Positions 35,864-45,192 of a stretch of 64,000 bases of DNA are shown here, one piece after another; positions within the stretch are counted from its first letter, which is position 1, and each line of letters opens with the position of its first letter. Origin of the DNA: Clostridiales bacterium (GTDB lineage Bacteria; Bacillota; Clostridia; TANB77; CAG-508); the NCBI GenBank assembly GCA_019417465.1, contig DXVF01000009.1, forward strand, positions 16,964-80,963, in the 5' to 3' direction. The notes under the pieces were generated by a model. The model made no database searches. It was given only the letters and a program-made list of their open reading frames with translations, and was not told the DNA's origin. A program made the translations under genes and the position numbers.

Positions 35864-37252
35864 TTGATTATATATTTCATTTAATTTAGTATTATAATAA
35901 GTTTTTGTGTTATTTTTAGTTACTATAATATAATTAGAATAAATTGACACTTGGCTATCACTATCAAAATTCATAGATTTTCCAGTTAATAGATTATATA
36001 CACAAGTTTCTTTTGAATCTGAAAGTTTAGCTTTAACAAAAGTACTTTGGCTATATGAATCAACACTAGAAGCTTTAAAGCTAAATATAGATTTTTTATT
36101 CTTTAAATTAATTAATTCATAATTACCATCTTTCTTTGCAAGAACTAGTTCTTTTCTCGTTTTTGATTTAATAAATTTAAATATAGTTGGTGATAAAAAT
36201 TCTATATCATCGTATTCACAAGATAATATAGTTTTATCTCCTTTCATAACTCCATGTTTATTGTTTGAAGTAAAAGATTTATATCCAGTTAGACTTTCTA
36301 TTGCATAGGATGTTTCTTTAGATGGTTTTTCAGATAACATACTTTTGTTATTTAGATCATAGTATGAATAACGATTTGAATAATCTTTACTGCTATCATA
36401 TATTTGAAGAATTTTGTTATCAATATCGTAATATGAAATTTCTACATCATCTGATGTCTCGTATACTATTTTATTTTTAGATAGGCATATTACAGTTTGT
36501 TGATCATCATCTGATGAAATTGTAAAAATATTGTCATCATCTACAAGTATTGATTTATCTGTATAATCATATACAATTTTACCATTTTTTAAATTAATAA
36601 TAGCATATTTCTTATTATTTACATTTACTTTTGCATATTCTTCTCCTAATCTTTCATCAGCTTCAGAAATGGTGCAAGAGAAGAAATCTTCAGAATCTTC
36701 AAATTTATATGAATATATTTTTTTCCCTTTATTGTTTAGTACACCACCTTCTATTGCTTTATTATCTTTGTCATATTTTATGTAAGAAGAGTATCCTAAA
36801 CCTTTATATGATACTTTTTCGTTATCATCTGTTAAAGCTTTGAAATTCTCATTATATAATGTTTCATCAGCAATATATAATCCATATTCTGAAATATATT
36901 TAATGGTTGTTAAAGATGATAATTTAATGTTTCCTTTTCTATCAATTACACAATTTTTATTAGAACCATCTTCTGTTAATTCGACAATTGCATAATCACC
37001 ATAGAAAGGGTTTACTTGAGTATATTGAGCAGAAATTATTTCTTTTCCATTAGATGATGAAATATATCCATATAGGTCATTTTGTTTAACTGGTATAGGT
37101 TTATCTGGGTCAAAAGTTAAACCTATAACTTTGTCATCATTTATACGTCCTAAAGTAAAAAATAATGTAGTAATAATAAGCACAAGAATAACTATTGTAG
37201 CAATTATTATTGGCAAAAATTTTTTTACTTTTTGTTTTAGATTTTCATCCAT
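35861..37252 (-). CDS. Membrane-anchored WG-repeat protein
   Basis: The 463-residue protein has a short cytoplasmic N-terminus, one membrane helix (about residues 13-34) and an extracytoplasmic region with WG-repeat-like units such as LYGYISSSNGKEIISAQYTQVNPF and KHGVMKGDKTILSCEYDDIEFL. In such units a Gly-Tyr/Val turn is followed by an I-I-x-x-x-Y-D/T-x-V/I motif. These proteins are thought to be binding scaffolds; no enzyme activity is expected. Ser/Asp content is high. RBS GGAGGTAAG precedes the start. Confidence 0.8.
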   Translation of the reverse strand: MDENLKQKVKKFLPIIIATIVILVLIITTLFFTLGRINDDKVIGLTFDPDKPIPVKQNDLYGYISSSNGKEIISAQYTQVNPFYGDYAIVELTEDGSNKNCVIDRKGNIKLSSLTTIKYISEYGLYIADETLYNENFKALTDDNEKVSYKGLGYSSYIKYDKDNKAIEGGVLNNKGKKIYSYKFEDSEDFFSCTISEADERLGEEYAKVNVNNKKYAIINLKNGKIVYDYTDKSILVDDDNIFTISSDDDQQTVICLSKNKIVYETSDDVEISYYDIDNKILQIYDSSKDYSNRYSYYDLNNKSMLSEKPSKETSYAIESLTGYKSFTSNNKHGVMKGDKTILSCEYDDIEFLSPTIFKFIKSKTRKELVLAKKDGNYELINLKNKKSIFSFKASSVDSYSQSTFVKAKLSDSKETCVYNLLTGKSMNFDSDSQVSIYSNYIIVTKNNTKTYYNTKLNEIYNQ

Positions 37253-37410
37253 AAACTTACCTCCTTCACAATATAAATTGTATATAATAATAAAATAAAA
37301 GTCAATTAAAAAATAATAGTAAAAAAAGTAAATAAAATAATAATATAATATATTAGTGTAATATATTGACTTTTGATATTTATAAATTATAAAATATTAA
37401 ATAGGAGGTC

Positions 37411-37490
37411 ATGATACTATATTTGTGAATATTGTTCATCACATGTAGAACCAATAAACTTAAAAATGTGGAAAATGTCTTCTTGCTTAA
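37411..37490 (+). pseudogene. Small zinc-ribbon ORF, frameshifted
   Basis: After AGGAGG an ATG at 37411 leads within a few bases into Y-I-C-E-Y-C-S-S-H-V-E-P-I-N-L-K and then, in another frame, K-C-G-K-C-L-L-A. Together these are the two CxxC knuckles of a zinc ribbon. At least two frame changes are needed, neither at CGG. It resembles small zinc-ribbon genes found next to SPFH/zinc-ribbon genes, so I treat it as a decayed neighbour. This is tentative. Confidence 0.4.
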
Positions 37491-37532
37491 GAAGATTATA
37501 AATAAAATATTAATATTTTAGGAGGAAAAAAT

Positions 37533-38744
37533 ATGGGATTAATTAAAGCAGTAGTAGGTGCTATAGGAAGCACTTTTAAAGATCAATGGAAAGAAGCCAT
37601 TAGATGTGAAGATTTAGGAAATGATATATTAATGATGAAAAAAACTTCTCCAACAGGAGTAATATCAAATAAAAGTACAGTTATAGTAGGTCCAGGACAA
37701 TGTGCTATTATATATGATAATGGTAGAGTTATAGATGCTACAGCAGAAGAGGGAGTATATACATTTGATGATTCAAGTACACCATCTTTCTTTGCTGGAC
37801 AATTTGGAGCAGTTTTTAAAGAGATGTGGCAAAGATTTACTTATAATGGTGCTACAGCGAAAGAACAAGCAGTATTTTTCTTTAATATTAAAGAAATTAT
37901 TGATAATAAGTTTGGAACACTTGCACCAATACCATTCCAAGATTGGTCACATCCTATACCAAACCAAATGACAGGGGAAATGTTACCATTAAGAGTAGAA
38001 GTAAAATGTTTTGGAAAATATACATTTAAAATTTCTAATCCAGCATTATTTATGAATGAAATTTCTGGAACAGCAAATGTATACAGAAAGTCAGATTTAG
38101 TTGAACAAATGAGATCAGAAGTTATAGCTTCATTCCAAAATGTACTAAATGAATTAGGAAAGTCTAGTTATAAAATACCAGTATTAGAATTACCAAGTCA
38201 AACAGATGAAATAAAAGAATTAATGGATCAAAAAGTATTTGATGAACCTATTAGAAGAAGAGGTATATCTATACTTGGATTTGCTGTAGAATCAGTTACA
38301 TTAGATGATGAATCTGAAAAGAAAATTGATAGTTATGAATTAAGTTCAAATTCATATATGCAACAAGGAACTTTAGTAGGAGCATATTCAAATGCAGTAC
38401 AAGATGCAGCAAAAAATGCAAATGGAGCAGCAAATGGATTTATGGGAATTGGAATGATGAATATGTCTTCAGGAGGAGTAATAGGAGGTGCAACTACAGG
38501 TCCTTGGCAAAATACACAAAATAGTGCAATAAAAGAATCAGAAACAAAAAATGCTGAACCAGTAGAGGATAATTCTGTAAAATTAGATGTTTGGCAATGT
38601 CCAAATTGTAAAAAAGAAGTAAATGGAAAATTTTGTTCAGAATGCGGAACTAAAAAACCATCAGAAAAGTTTTGTTCAAACTGTGGAAAAAAAGTAAGTG
38701 ATGATGCTAAATTCTGTACAGAGTGTGGAACTAAATTAGTATAA
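37533..38744 (+). CDS. SPFH-domain protein with C-terminal zinc ribbons (YdjI/virion-core-like)
   Basis: Residues about 1-290 match the SPFH-like family often named virion core protein, with VIVGPGQCAIIYDNGRVIDATAEEG and FGTLAPIPFQDWSHPIP. The C-terminus carries two zinc ribbons with CxxC pairs: CPNCKKEVNGKFCSECG and CSNCGKKVSDDAKFCTECG. A Gly/Met-rich linker separates the parts. In Bacillus the related YdjI acts with the phage-shock protein LiaH/PspA group at the membrane under envelope stress, so a similar role is plausible. RBS GGAGG precedes the start. A strong terminator follows. Confidence 0.85.
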   Translation: MGLIKAVVGAIGSTFKDQWKEAIRCEDLGNDILMMKKTSPTGVISNKSTVIVGPGQCAIIYDNGRVIDATAEEGVYTFDDSSTPSFFAGQFGAVFKEMWQRFTYNGATAKEQAVFFFNIKEIIDNKFGTLAPIPFQDWSHPIPNQMTGEMLPLRVEVKCFGKYTFKISNPALFMNEISGTANVYRKSDLVEQMRSEVIASFQNVLNELGKSSYKIPVLELPSQTDEIKELMDQKVFDEPIRRRGISILGFAVESVTLDDESEKKIDSYELSSNSYMQQGTLVGAYSNAVQDAAKNANGAANGFMGIGMMNMSSGGVIGGATTGPWQNTQNSAIKESETKNAEPVEDNSVKLDVWQCPNCKKEVNGKFCSECGTKKPSEKFCSNCGKKVSDDAKFCTECGTKLV

Positions 38745-38770
38745 AAATAAATAAAAATTGTCAAAAATGA

Positions 38771-38817
38771 CGTGGAAGTGTACAAACGGAGAAAAATTGC
38801 ACTTCTGCGCTTTTTTT
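38771..38817 (+). terminator. Rho-independent terminator
   Basis: CGTGGAAGTGT pairs with GCACTTCTGCG (with G-U pairs) and seven T follow. It ends the SPFH gene. Confidence 0.8.
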
Positions 38818-38993
38818 ATGTAATAGTATATTTCTAGTATAGGTAAAATCTAACTAATAGAGCGATTTCATATCCCATTATATAAAAATAATTGTACACA
38901 ATTTTTTTATGAAAATTAGCGCACGAATAATTAAATTTGAGATGTAAGAGAATTGATTAAGTATGAAATATAATTAAATCCTGCTATTGTTCT
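38818..38993. repeat. Dispersed intergenic repeat, copy 3
   Basis: This is a second full-length copy of the element at 19755, again starting immediately after a terminator T-tract and ending in GCTATTGTTCT. The central hairpin is kept, while the 38935-38975 part has diverged. It fills most of the 313-base gap before dps; no ORF is seen there. Confidence 0.6.
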
Positions 38994-39057
38994 ATTTTAA
39001 TGAATAATATACAAAAAATAGAAAATAATAATATAAAATTTGATAGGAGGAAGAAAA

Positions 39058-39495
39058 ATGGAAAAAGTTTTAAATAGTTTAAATTCATTACTTGCAGATC
39101 TGAATGTATTTTTTAGAAAATTACAAAATTATCATTGGAATGTTGAAGGAAAGGATTTTTTTATAGTCCATGAAAAATTAGAAGAATATTATGATAGCAT
39201 ATTTAAACAAATCGATGAAGTTGCAGAACATATATTAATACTTGGAGGACAACCTTTAGGGACTTTGAAAGATTATACTGAAATAACAAAGCTACAAGAA
39301 GCTGAAAATAAAAAGATAAAATCAAATGTAATTTTTGATAATATAATAAAAGATTTTTCAAGTATTTTAGCAGATGTAATGAATATAAAGAAAGAAGCAG
39401 ACGAATTAAATCAATATGGGACATCAAGTTTAATGGATGAATATATATTAGAATATACAAAAATAATATGGATGTTGAAACAAAGTATGGAATAA
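39058..39495 (+). CDS. dps: Dps-family ferritin-like protein
   Basis: Dps proteins form 12-mers that oxidise and store iron and shield DNA. The 145-residue product shows the family motif LQNYHWNVEGKDFFIVHEKLEEYYDSIFKQIDEVAE, in which the His, Asp and Glu residues form the ferroxidase site between subunits, followed by ILGGQPLGTLKDY. Length is typical. The ATG at 39058 has an AGGAGGAAG site. A superoxide dismutase gene follows 52 bases later, so the two probably form an oxidative-stress unit. Confidence 0.93.
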   Translation: MEKVLNSLNSLLADLNVFFRKLQNYHWNVEGKDFFIVHEKLEEYYDSIFKQIDEVAEHILILGGQPLGTLKDYTEITKLQEAENKKIKSNVIFDNIIKDFSSILADVMNIKKEADELNQYGTSSLMDEYILEYTKIIWMLKQSME

Positions 39496-39547
39496 AAATA
39501 TAAATATGTAATATATATTATTAATAAATATATATTGGAGGATATTT

Positions 39548-40147
39548 ATGATAAAAATGATTGACTTGCCATATCCAATGAACGCATTAGAGCCATATTA
39601 TACAATGGAAACATTAGATTTACATTATAATATATTGTATAAAGGATATGTAGATAACTTTAATAAAACAGAAGATAAATTAAAAGATGTAAGAGAAACA
39701 AGTGATTATTCAAATATAAAATGTTTAGAAAAAAACTTAAGTTTTTTTGGTTCGGGAGTAATTTTGCATGAATTATTTTTTAAAAACATGGGACCCGCTA
39801 TGCCAACAAGTCCAAATGTAGAATTTATGGAGCAGATAATAAAAGACTTTGGAAGTTTTGAAAAATTTAAAAAACAATTTTCTGAAGCTGCAAGTCAAGT
39901 AGAGGCCTCTGGGTGGTGTTTATTAGTTTGGACAAATAGGCTAAAAAGACTGAATATACTACAATGCGAAAAACACCAAAATTTAACACTTTGGGGATGT
40001 AAGCCAATACTTGTAATAGATATGTGGGAACATTCATATTATTTGCAATATAAAACTAAAAGACCAGAGTATATAAATGCTTTTTGGAATATTGTGAATT
40101 GGAATGAAGCAAATAAAAGATTTAATCAAATAAAAAGTGATGAATAA
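39548..40147 (+). CDS. sodA: Fe/Mn-family superoxide dismutase
   Basis: The enzyme dismutates superoxide using one Fe or Mn. The N-terminal domain has LPYPMNALEPYYTMETLDLHYNILYKGY; its first His matches metal ligand 1, while the neighbouring His residues common in other SODs are replaced by Tyr and Leu. The second ligand is in GVILHELFF, and the last two are Asp and His in VIDMWEHSYYLQY. The C-terminal FWNIVNW block is conserved. SGWCLLVW replaces the usual SGWAWLV. It is full length (199 aa) with RBS GGAGG and lies just after dps. Confidence 0.88.
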   Translation: MIKMIDLPYPMNALEPYYTMETLDLHYNILYKGYVDNFNKTEDKLKDVRETSDYSNIKCLEKNLSFFGSGVILHELFFKNMGPAMPTSPNVEFMEQIIKDFGSFEKFKKQFSEAASQVEASGWCLLVWTNRLKRLNILQCEKHQNLTLWGCKPILVIDMWEHSYYLQYKTKRPEYINAFWNIVNWNEANKRFNQIKSDE

Positions 40148-40156
40148 ACAAAAAAT

Positions 40157-40207
40157 ACACTCTTTTCATAAAATAGAATAATCTAATTTATGAAAGGAGT
40201 GTTTTAT
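40157..40207 (+). promoter_or_regulatory. Long hairpin whose 3' arm is the RBS of the lysozyme gene
   Basis: About 19 pairs form between 40157-40176 (ACACTCTTTTCATAAA) and 40183-40202 (TTTATGAAAGGAGTGT) with one mismatch. AGGAG lies in the 3' arm, and a T-rich spacer leads to the TTG start at 40208. It may end the SOD transcript and hold the RBS closed. Confidence 0.7.
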
Positions 40208-41413
40208 TTGAAAAAAATATTTATTATTTTGCTTTGCATTATTCTTTCTTTGTTTATAATGATATATCCTAGTTTAGCAATAGAAGCTTCTAGCAGTATT
40301 ATATATGAAGGAATAGATGTAAGCGAGTATCAAGGGTATATAGATTATAAAAAAGTAAAACAAGATGGAATACAAGTAGTGTATATAAGATCAAGTGAAG
40401 GTAATAATTACATAGATCCATATTTTGAAACTAATTATAAAAAGGCTAAAGAAAATGGACTATATATAGGATGTTATCATTATCTAACTGCAAGAAGCAT
40501 AGAAGAAGCAAATGAGCAAGCTACATTTTTTGCATCATTAGTAAGTAAAAAAGGTATTGATTGCAAGCTAGCAATGGATTTTGAAAGTTTTGATAATTTA
40601 ACAAATGAAGAAGTGAACCAAATATCTTTAATATTTTTAAATACAGTAAAGGAACTTACTGGAAAAGACGTTATAGTTTATAGTGATACATATAATGCTA
40701 CAAATACTTTTGGTGGAGAGATAACAAATTTTCCTATTTGGATAGCTCAGTATGATGTAGAAAAGCCAAGTGATAATGGCAATTGGAGTAAATGGGAAGG
40801 GTTTCAATATACAGATGTAGGAATTATAAATGGAATTAATGGGTATGTGGATAGAGATAAATTTACGGAAAATATATTGCTAAATGATAAATCAGAAATA
40901 CCAAATATAGATCCACCAGAGAAAACAGATACAACTAAGCAGATAGTGATATTATATGGAGACACTTTAAGTGGAATTGCTAAAAAATATAATACTACAG
41001 TAGAAAGATTAGTAGAACTTAATAATATATTAAATCCAAATTTGATATATGCGGGTGAGACATTAATAGTTCCAGAAAATAATAATGTAACTATAGGAAA
41101 TGATATTATATATATAGTAAAAAAAGGAGATACGTTATGGAATATTGCTAGAGACTATAATGTAACAGTAAGACAAATTGTAAATATAAATAATATAAAA
41201 AATCCTAATTTAATTTACATAGGTCAAAGATTAGTTATTCCAATAATATCTAATAATTCATATAATACTAACCATACCTTGTATAAAATAAGATATGGAG
41301 ATACATTATATAGTATTGCACGAAGATATAATACATCTATTGCAAATATTGTTAGATTAAATAGAATAAAAAATCCAAACTTAATATATGTAGGAGAAAC
41401 TATAAGAATATAG
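40208..41413 (+). CDS. Secreted GH25 muramidase with three LysM domains
   Basis: The enzyme hydrolyses the glycan backbone of peptidoglycan. A signal peptide (KKIFIILLCIILSLFIMIYP, followed by SLAIEA) precedes the GH25 domain (about residues 33-230), with the diagnostic GIDVSEYQG, VVYIRSSEG, CYHYLTA, AMDFES (catalytic Asp/Glu) and WIAQYD. Three LysM repeats follow, starting VILYGDTLSGIAKKY, IVKKGDTLWNIARDY and IRYGDTLYSIARRY, which tether it to the wall. I choose TTG at 40208 because AGGAG is 8 bases ahead; ATG at 40190 lies inside the hairpin. Confidence 0.93.
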   Translation: MKKIFIILLCIILSLFIMIYPSLAIEASSSIIYEGIDVSEYQGYIDYKKVKQDGIQVVYIRSSEGNNYIDPYFETNYKKAKENGLYIGCYHYLTARSIEEANEQATFFASLVSKKGIDCKLAMDFESFDNLTNEEVNQISLIFLNTVKELTGKDVIVYSDTYNATNTFGGEITNFPIWIAQYDVEKPSDNGNWSKWEGFQYTDVGIINGINGYVDRDKFTENILLNDKSEIPNIDPPEKTDTTKQIVILYGDTLSGIAKKYNTTVERLVELNNILNPNLIYAGETLIVPENNNVTIGNDIIYIVKKGDTLWNIARDYNVTVRQIVNINNIKNPNLIYIGQRLVIPIISNNSYNTNHTLYKIRYGDTLYSIARRYNTSIANIVRLNRIKNPNLIYVGETIRI

Positions 41414-41456
41414 CAAGATGGTATTTTTGCAATTTTAACAAAAATCAATTCAAGTA

Positions 41457-41486
41457 TTGACAATATTAACCAAATTAGAGTATAAT
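41457..41486 (+). promoter_or_regulatory. Promoter of rpsU
   Basis: TTGACA, 18 bases, TATAAT. The roughly 95-base leader that follows contains GGATT/AATCC pairing and a GGAAGGAGGGG site, leaving room for a regulatory fold. Confidence 0.8.
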
Positions 41487-41584
41487 AATGTGCGTACATA
41501 GGTAGGATTCAAAAAGACAAATCCTCCTTAAATATACATCCCATGTAAGGTGGTTCTTAAGATGCCGGAAGGAGGGGAATATTA

Positions 41585-41755
41585 ATGTCAGAGGTTAAAG
41601 TTAATAATGGAAATATAGAAGATGCTCTAAAAAGGTTTAAAAGACAATGTGCTAGAAATGGAGTGTTACAAGAAGTTCGTAAAAGAGAACATTATGAAAA
41701 GCCTAGTGTAAAGAGAAAGAAAAAATCAGAGGCTGCAAGAAAAAGAAAATTCTAA
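41585..41755 (+). CDS. rpsU: 30S ribosomal protein bS21
   Basis: This 56-residue basic protein is a small-subunit protein near the anti-Shine-Dalgarno region. It starts MSEVKVNNGNIEDALKRFKR, then QCARNGVLQEVRKREHYEKP and ends in a Lys/Arg-rich tail (KRKKKSEAARKRKF), the canonical bS21 sequence of Firmicutes. It has a very strong GGAAGGAGGGG site. yqeY follows after a terminator, which is the usual gene order. Confidence 0.97.
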   Translation: MSEVKVNNGNIEDALKRFKRQCARNGVLQEVRKREHYEKPSVKRKKKSEAARKRKF

Positions 41756-41766
41756 AATAATAAATA

Positions 41767-41797
41767 TAGGCATTTCCAAAAGGAAATGTCTTTTTTA
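41767..41797 (+). terminator. Terminator or attenuator after rpsU
   Basis: GGCATTTCC pairs with GGAAATGTC around AAAA and seven T follow. Partial read-through would feed yqeY. Confidence 0.85.
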
Positions 41798-41874
41798 AAA
41801 TTAAATAAGATATTAGGAGAAAACAATATTTTATTTTTAGAATATATAAATAAAAATAAGAAAGGAAGGATATT

Positions 41875-42315
41875 ATGCTTAAAGAAAAACTATTAGAAGA
41901 CTTAAAAAATTCGATGAAGGAGAAGAACGTTCTTAGAAAAAATGTAATACAAATGGTAAGAGCTGCAATATTACAAATAGAAAAAGATAAAAATATAGAA
42001 CTAGATGATCAAAAAATATTAGAAGTTATTGCAAAAGAATGTAAAAAAAGAAAAGATTCATTATCAGATTACGAAAAAGCAGAAAGAGAAGATTTAATAA
42101 ATCAGATTAAACAAGAAATCGAAATATTAGATGAATATTTACCAAAACAAATGTCAGAAGAGGAATTAACTAAAGTATTAGAAGAAATAATAAAGGATTT
42201 AAATGCAACAAGTATGAAGGATATGGGTAAAGTAATGAAAGAAGCAAAAGAAAAAATAGGTTTAGCAGCGGATGGAAAAACAATAAATGAAGTTGTTAAA
42301 AAAATATTGGGGTAA
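41875..42315 (+). CDS. yqeY: GatB/YqeY-domain protein
   Basis: YqeY is a cytoplasmic protein with a tRNA amidotransferase-like domain and no proven activity. The 146-residue sequence contains ERxxL-type helices, KECKKRKDSLSDYEKAEREDL, the conserved EIEILDEYLPKQMSEEEL and the C-terminal KDMGKVMKEAKEKIGLAADGKTINEVVKKIL. It follows rpsU as in many Firmicutes. RBS AAGGAAGGA. The next gene starts 6 bases after its stop. Confidence 0.93.
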   Translation: MLKEKLLEDLKNSMKEKNVLRKNVIQMVRAAILQIEKDKNIELDDQKILEVIAKECKKRKDSLSDYEKAEREDLINQIKQEIEILDEYLPKQMSEEELTKVLEEIIKDLNATSMKDMGKVMKEAKEKIGLAADGKTINEVVKKILG

Positions 42316-42321
42316 TAATAT

Positions 42322-43797
42322 ATGAAAGAAAAACTAAAGAAGATAGTTAATATTGATTTTTTTGCTATTTGTATATTTTTTATTATATTGCTTAGTAATG
42401 TATTTTATGTTGGTTTTGGAGCAGTAGATGAATTGTGGAATTTTTCTAATATATATAAAATGTGCAATGGCTATACAATTTATAAAGATCTAAATGTAAT
42501 AATAACACCTTTATTTTTTTATTTAGGAGAAGTTATTTTTAAATTAATTGGACCAAATTACTTGTCCTTTAGAATATACAATTTAGTGATATATTTTGCA
42601 TTACTTTATTTAATATACAATATTTTTAAAACTTTAAAAATAGAAAAAATAAGTTCTATAATGTACACATTAATTATATATATGTTTGTATATATAACTA
42701 TAAGAGCAGGGGCAAATTATAACTGTTTAGCGATATTACTTTATTTATTAGGAGTTTTTATAGTATTAAAATTAGATAAAAATAAATGGTTCTTACCATA
42801 TTTACAAGGGGTAATTGCTTTTATTATTCTTATTACAAAACAAAATATAGGGGTATATTATTTAATAGCATATTTTATTATGCAAATATTCATAGCTTAT
42901 AATAATAAAAATATAAAAAAAGAAATAATATTTTTTGTAAAACAAATTATAACATTTATAATATTATCTATAATATTTTTAATAGTTTTAATTCTTAATG
43001 ATAATTTAGATAATTTTGTAAATATATGCATATTAGGAATTAGCGAATTTACTTCTAATAATATAGCTGTAGCAATTCCAGCTATTACAATGTTAAGTGT
43101 TGTAGGAATAAGTATAGTTGTAAGTATTATTTTAATAAAATTAAAAAACATAGATAATGAAGTGAAAATAAATAATATAAAAATGTTACCATTTGTTATA
43201 ATGTGTATACCAATAGCATTTCCAATTTTTAATAGATATCATGTATATTTATTGTCTATATTAGGAGTTATACTCTTAATATACAATTTGCATATATTAA
43301 TTGTTAAAGAAATAATAGGCAAAAAAATAATAAGGAAAATTTATATTATTATGATTATCATTATAACTATATATTATGCCATATTTCTGATTTTAAATAA
43401 TATTAAATATTATAAAAATTTAGATACATATATTAATCCTTATTATGGTTCTATGATTTCAAATGAACAAATAGATAATATTAATAATATTTGTAATTTT
43501 ATTAAGGAAAATGAGCAAGAAGGAATAGATGTAAAAATAATTTCATATACATCAAATTTATATATGAATGTACTAAATAAAAATAATGGAATCTTAGATC
43601 TACCATTCTATGGAAATTTAGGAAAAGATGGAGAACAGGGTATTATAAATATTATTTCTTCAATGGATAATGTAAAAATACTTATTCAAAAAGATGATGA
43701 GTTATTCTTTCAAGAGTCAGAAAAAGTTAGAAACTACATAAAACAAAATTTAAAATATGAAGGAGAAATAGAAGATTTTTTAATCTATTCAAAATAA
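42322..43797 (+). CDS. Multi-pass membrane protein, putative GT-C glycosyltransferase
   Basis: The 491-residue protein has about ten membrane helices. Between helices 1 and 2 the loop VGFGAVDELWNFSN, then NGYTIYKDLNVIITPLFFYLG, resembles the acidic catalytic loop of PMT/ArnT-type GT-C transferases that use polyprenyl-phosphate sugars. A soluble C-terminal domain of about 100 residues follows. No substrate can be assigned. The start codon lies 6 bases after yqeY, with a GGGGTAATAA site, so it may be translated from the same RNA. Confidence 0.65.
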   Translation: MKEKLKKIVNIDFFAICIFFIILLSNVFYVGFGAVDELWNFSNIYKMCNGYTIYKDLNVIITPLFFYLGEVIFKLIGPNYLSFRIYNLVIYFALLYLIYNIFKTLKIEKISSIMYTLIIYMFVYITIRAGANYNCLAILLYLLGVFIVLKLDKNKWFLPYLQGVIAFIILITKQNIGVYYLIAYFIMQIFIAYNNKNIKKEIIFFVKQIITFIILSIIFLIVLILNDNLDNFVNICILGISEFTSNNIAVAIPAITMLSVVGISIVVSIILIKLKNIDNEVKINNIKMLPFVIMCIPIAFPIFNRYHVYLLSILGVILLIYNLHILIVKEIIGKKIIRKIYIIMIIIITIYYAIFLILNNIKYYKNLDTYINPYYGSMISNEQIDNINNICNFIKENEQEGIDVKIISYTSNLYMNVLNKNNGILDLPFYGNLGKDGEQGIINIISSMDNVKILIQKDDELFFQESEKVRNYIKQNLKYEGEIEDFLIYSK

Positions 43798-43800
43798 TTA

Positions 43801-43848
43801 AAATAAGACTAAAATTTAAATTAAATAAAATTTTAGTTTTATTTTTTA
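43801..43848 (+). terminator. Rho-independent terminator
   Basis: AATAAGACTAAAATTT pairs with AAATTTTAGTTTTATT and T-runs follow. Confidence 0.75.
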
Positions 43849-43905
43849 TCTTGTATAATTTTTCCAATATATATTATAATAATAAAAAGAAAGGAAGGAA
43901 TAAAT

Positions 43906-45177
43906 ATGAATTATATTAAAGAAGAAATAAAAAAAGGAATTAATTTTCATAAAATAAATACAAATAAATTTAAAACAAATTTATTTGCAGTTTTTTTAAC
44001 AACCTCTTTAAAAAGAGAAACAGTAACAGAAAATGCATTATTACCACTAGTATTAAGAAGAGGTTCGGCCTTATTTCAATCACAAGAAGTAATAAGTGAG
44101 AAATTAGAAGAAATGTATGGCGCGAGTTTTGATTGTGGTATAGATAAAGCTGGAAATAATCAAATAATAAAATTTTATCTAGAAACATTAAATGACAATT
44201 TTATTCCAACAAAAGAAAATATAACAGAGAAATCATTTAAGCTGTTATTTGATGTAATATTTAATCCATTAATAATTAATAATGGGTTTAAAGAACAGTA
44301 TATTGATGGAGAGAAAAATAAATTAAAGCAAATTATTAGCTCTAAAATTGATAATAAAGCAAAGTATGCTATGGATAGATGTATAGAAGAAATGTATAAA
44401 GGTAAACCATACGAGCTATATAAATATGGTTATGTAGAAGATTTAAACAATATTAATGGAAATTCATTGTATATGTATTATAAAAAGTTATTAAACGAGT
44501 GTAAAATTGATATTTTTATTTCTGGAGATAATGAGGATAATATTATAGATATAATTAAAAATAATGAACAAATTAAAAACTTAAATGAAAGAAAACCGGA
44601 ATATACGATAAATGGTGAAAACGAAGAAAAGAAACAAGTAGAAGCGAAATTAATAAATGAAACCATGGATATAATGCAAGGAAAATTAGTTCTAGGACTA
44701 GATGTAATAGACATAAATGAAAAAGATAAATATGCGGCATCAGTGTATAATATTATCTTAGGAGGTAGCGCAAATTCAAAGTTATTTCAAAATGTACGAG
44801 AAAAAGCAAGTCTTGCGTATACTGCTGGATCGAGCTATTTAAGGCAGAAGAATAATATAATAATAAGATGTGGAATAGAAATAGAAAATTACGAAAAAGC
44901 TGTAGAAATAATAAAAAAACAATTAAAGGAGATGGAAGAAGGAAAATTTACAGATGCAGACATAGAAAACGCAAAGAATATAATTATATCTACAGTAGAT
45001 GGAATTTCGGATTCCCAAGACTCTGAAATATCTTACTATTTTGGTCAAGAACTTGCAAAAGAATTTGTTTCTATTAAGGAATATATAAAAAATATAGAGA
45101 ATGTAAAAAAAGAAGAAGTAAATTCTATTGCAAAAAAAATAAAAATTAATACTATTTATTTTTTAACAAATAATTAA
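43906..45177 (+). CDS. M16-family peptidase-like protein without zinc site (YmfF-like)
   Basis: The 423-residue protein has the M16 fold pattern but no HxxEH motif; where it would be expected the text reads PLVLRRGSALFQSQEVISEKLEEMYGASFDCG. The C-terminal half keeps the M16 LGGSANSKLFQNVREKASLAYTAGSSY segment, which contacts substrate. In Firmicutes such an inactive subunit is encoded beside an active one, as here. RBS GAAAGGAAGG. It probably forms a heterodimer with the next gene product. Confidence 0.88.
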   Translation: MNYIKEEIKKGINFHKINTNKFKTNLFAVFLTTSLKRETVTENALLPLVLRRGSALFQSQEVISEKLEEMYGASFDCGIDKAGNNQIIKFYLETLNDNFIPTKENITEKSFKLLFDVIFNPLIINNGFKEQYIDGEKNKLKQIISSKIDNKAKYAMDRCIEEMYKGKPYELYKYGYVEDLNNINGNSLYMYYKKLLNECKIDIFISGDNEDNIIDIIKNNEQIKNLNERKPEYTINGENEEKKQVEAKLINETMDIMQGKLVLGLDVIDINEKDKYAASVYNIILGGSANSKLFQNVREKASLAYTAGSSYLRQKNNIIIRCGIEIENYEKAVEIIKKQLKEMEEGKFTDADIENAKNIIISTVDGISDSQDSEISYYFGQELAKEFVSIKEYIKNIENVKKEEVNSIAKKIKINTIYFLTNN

Positions 45178-45192
45178 TTTGTGGAGGGAAAA

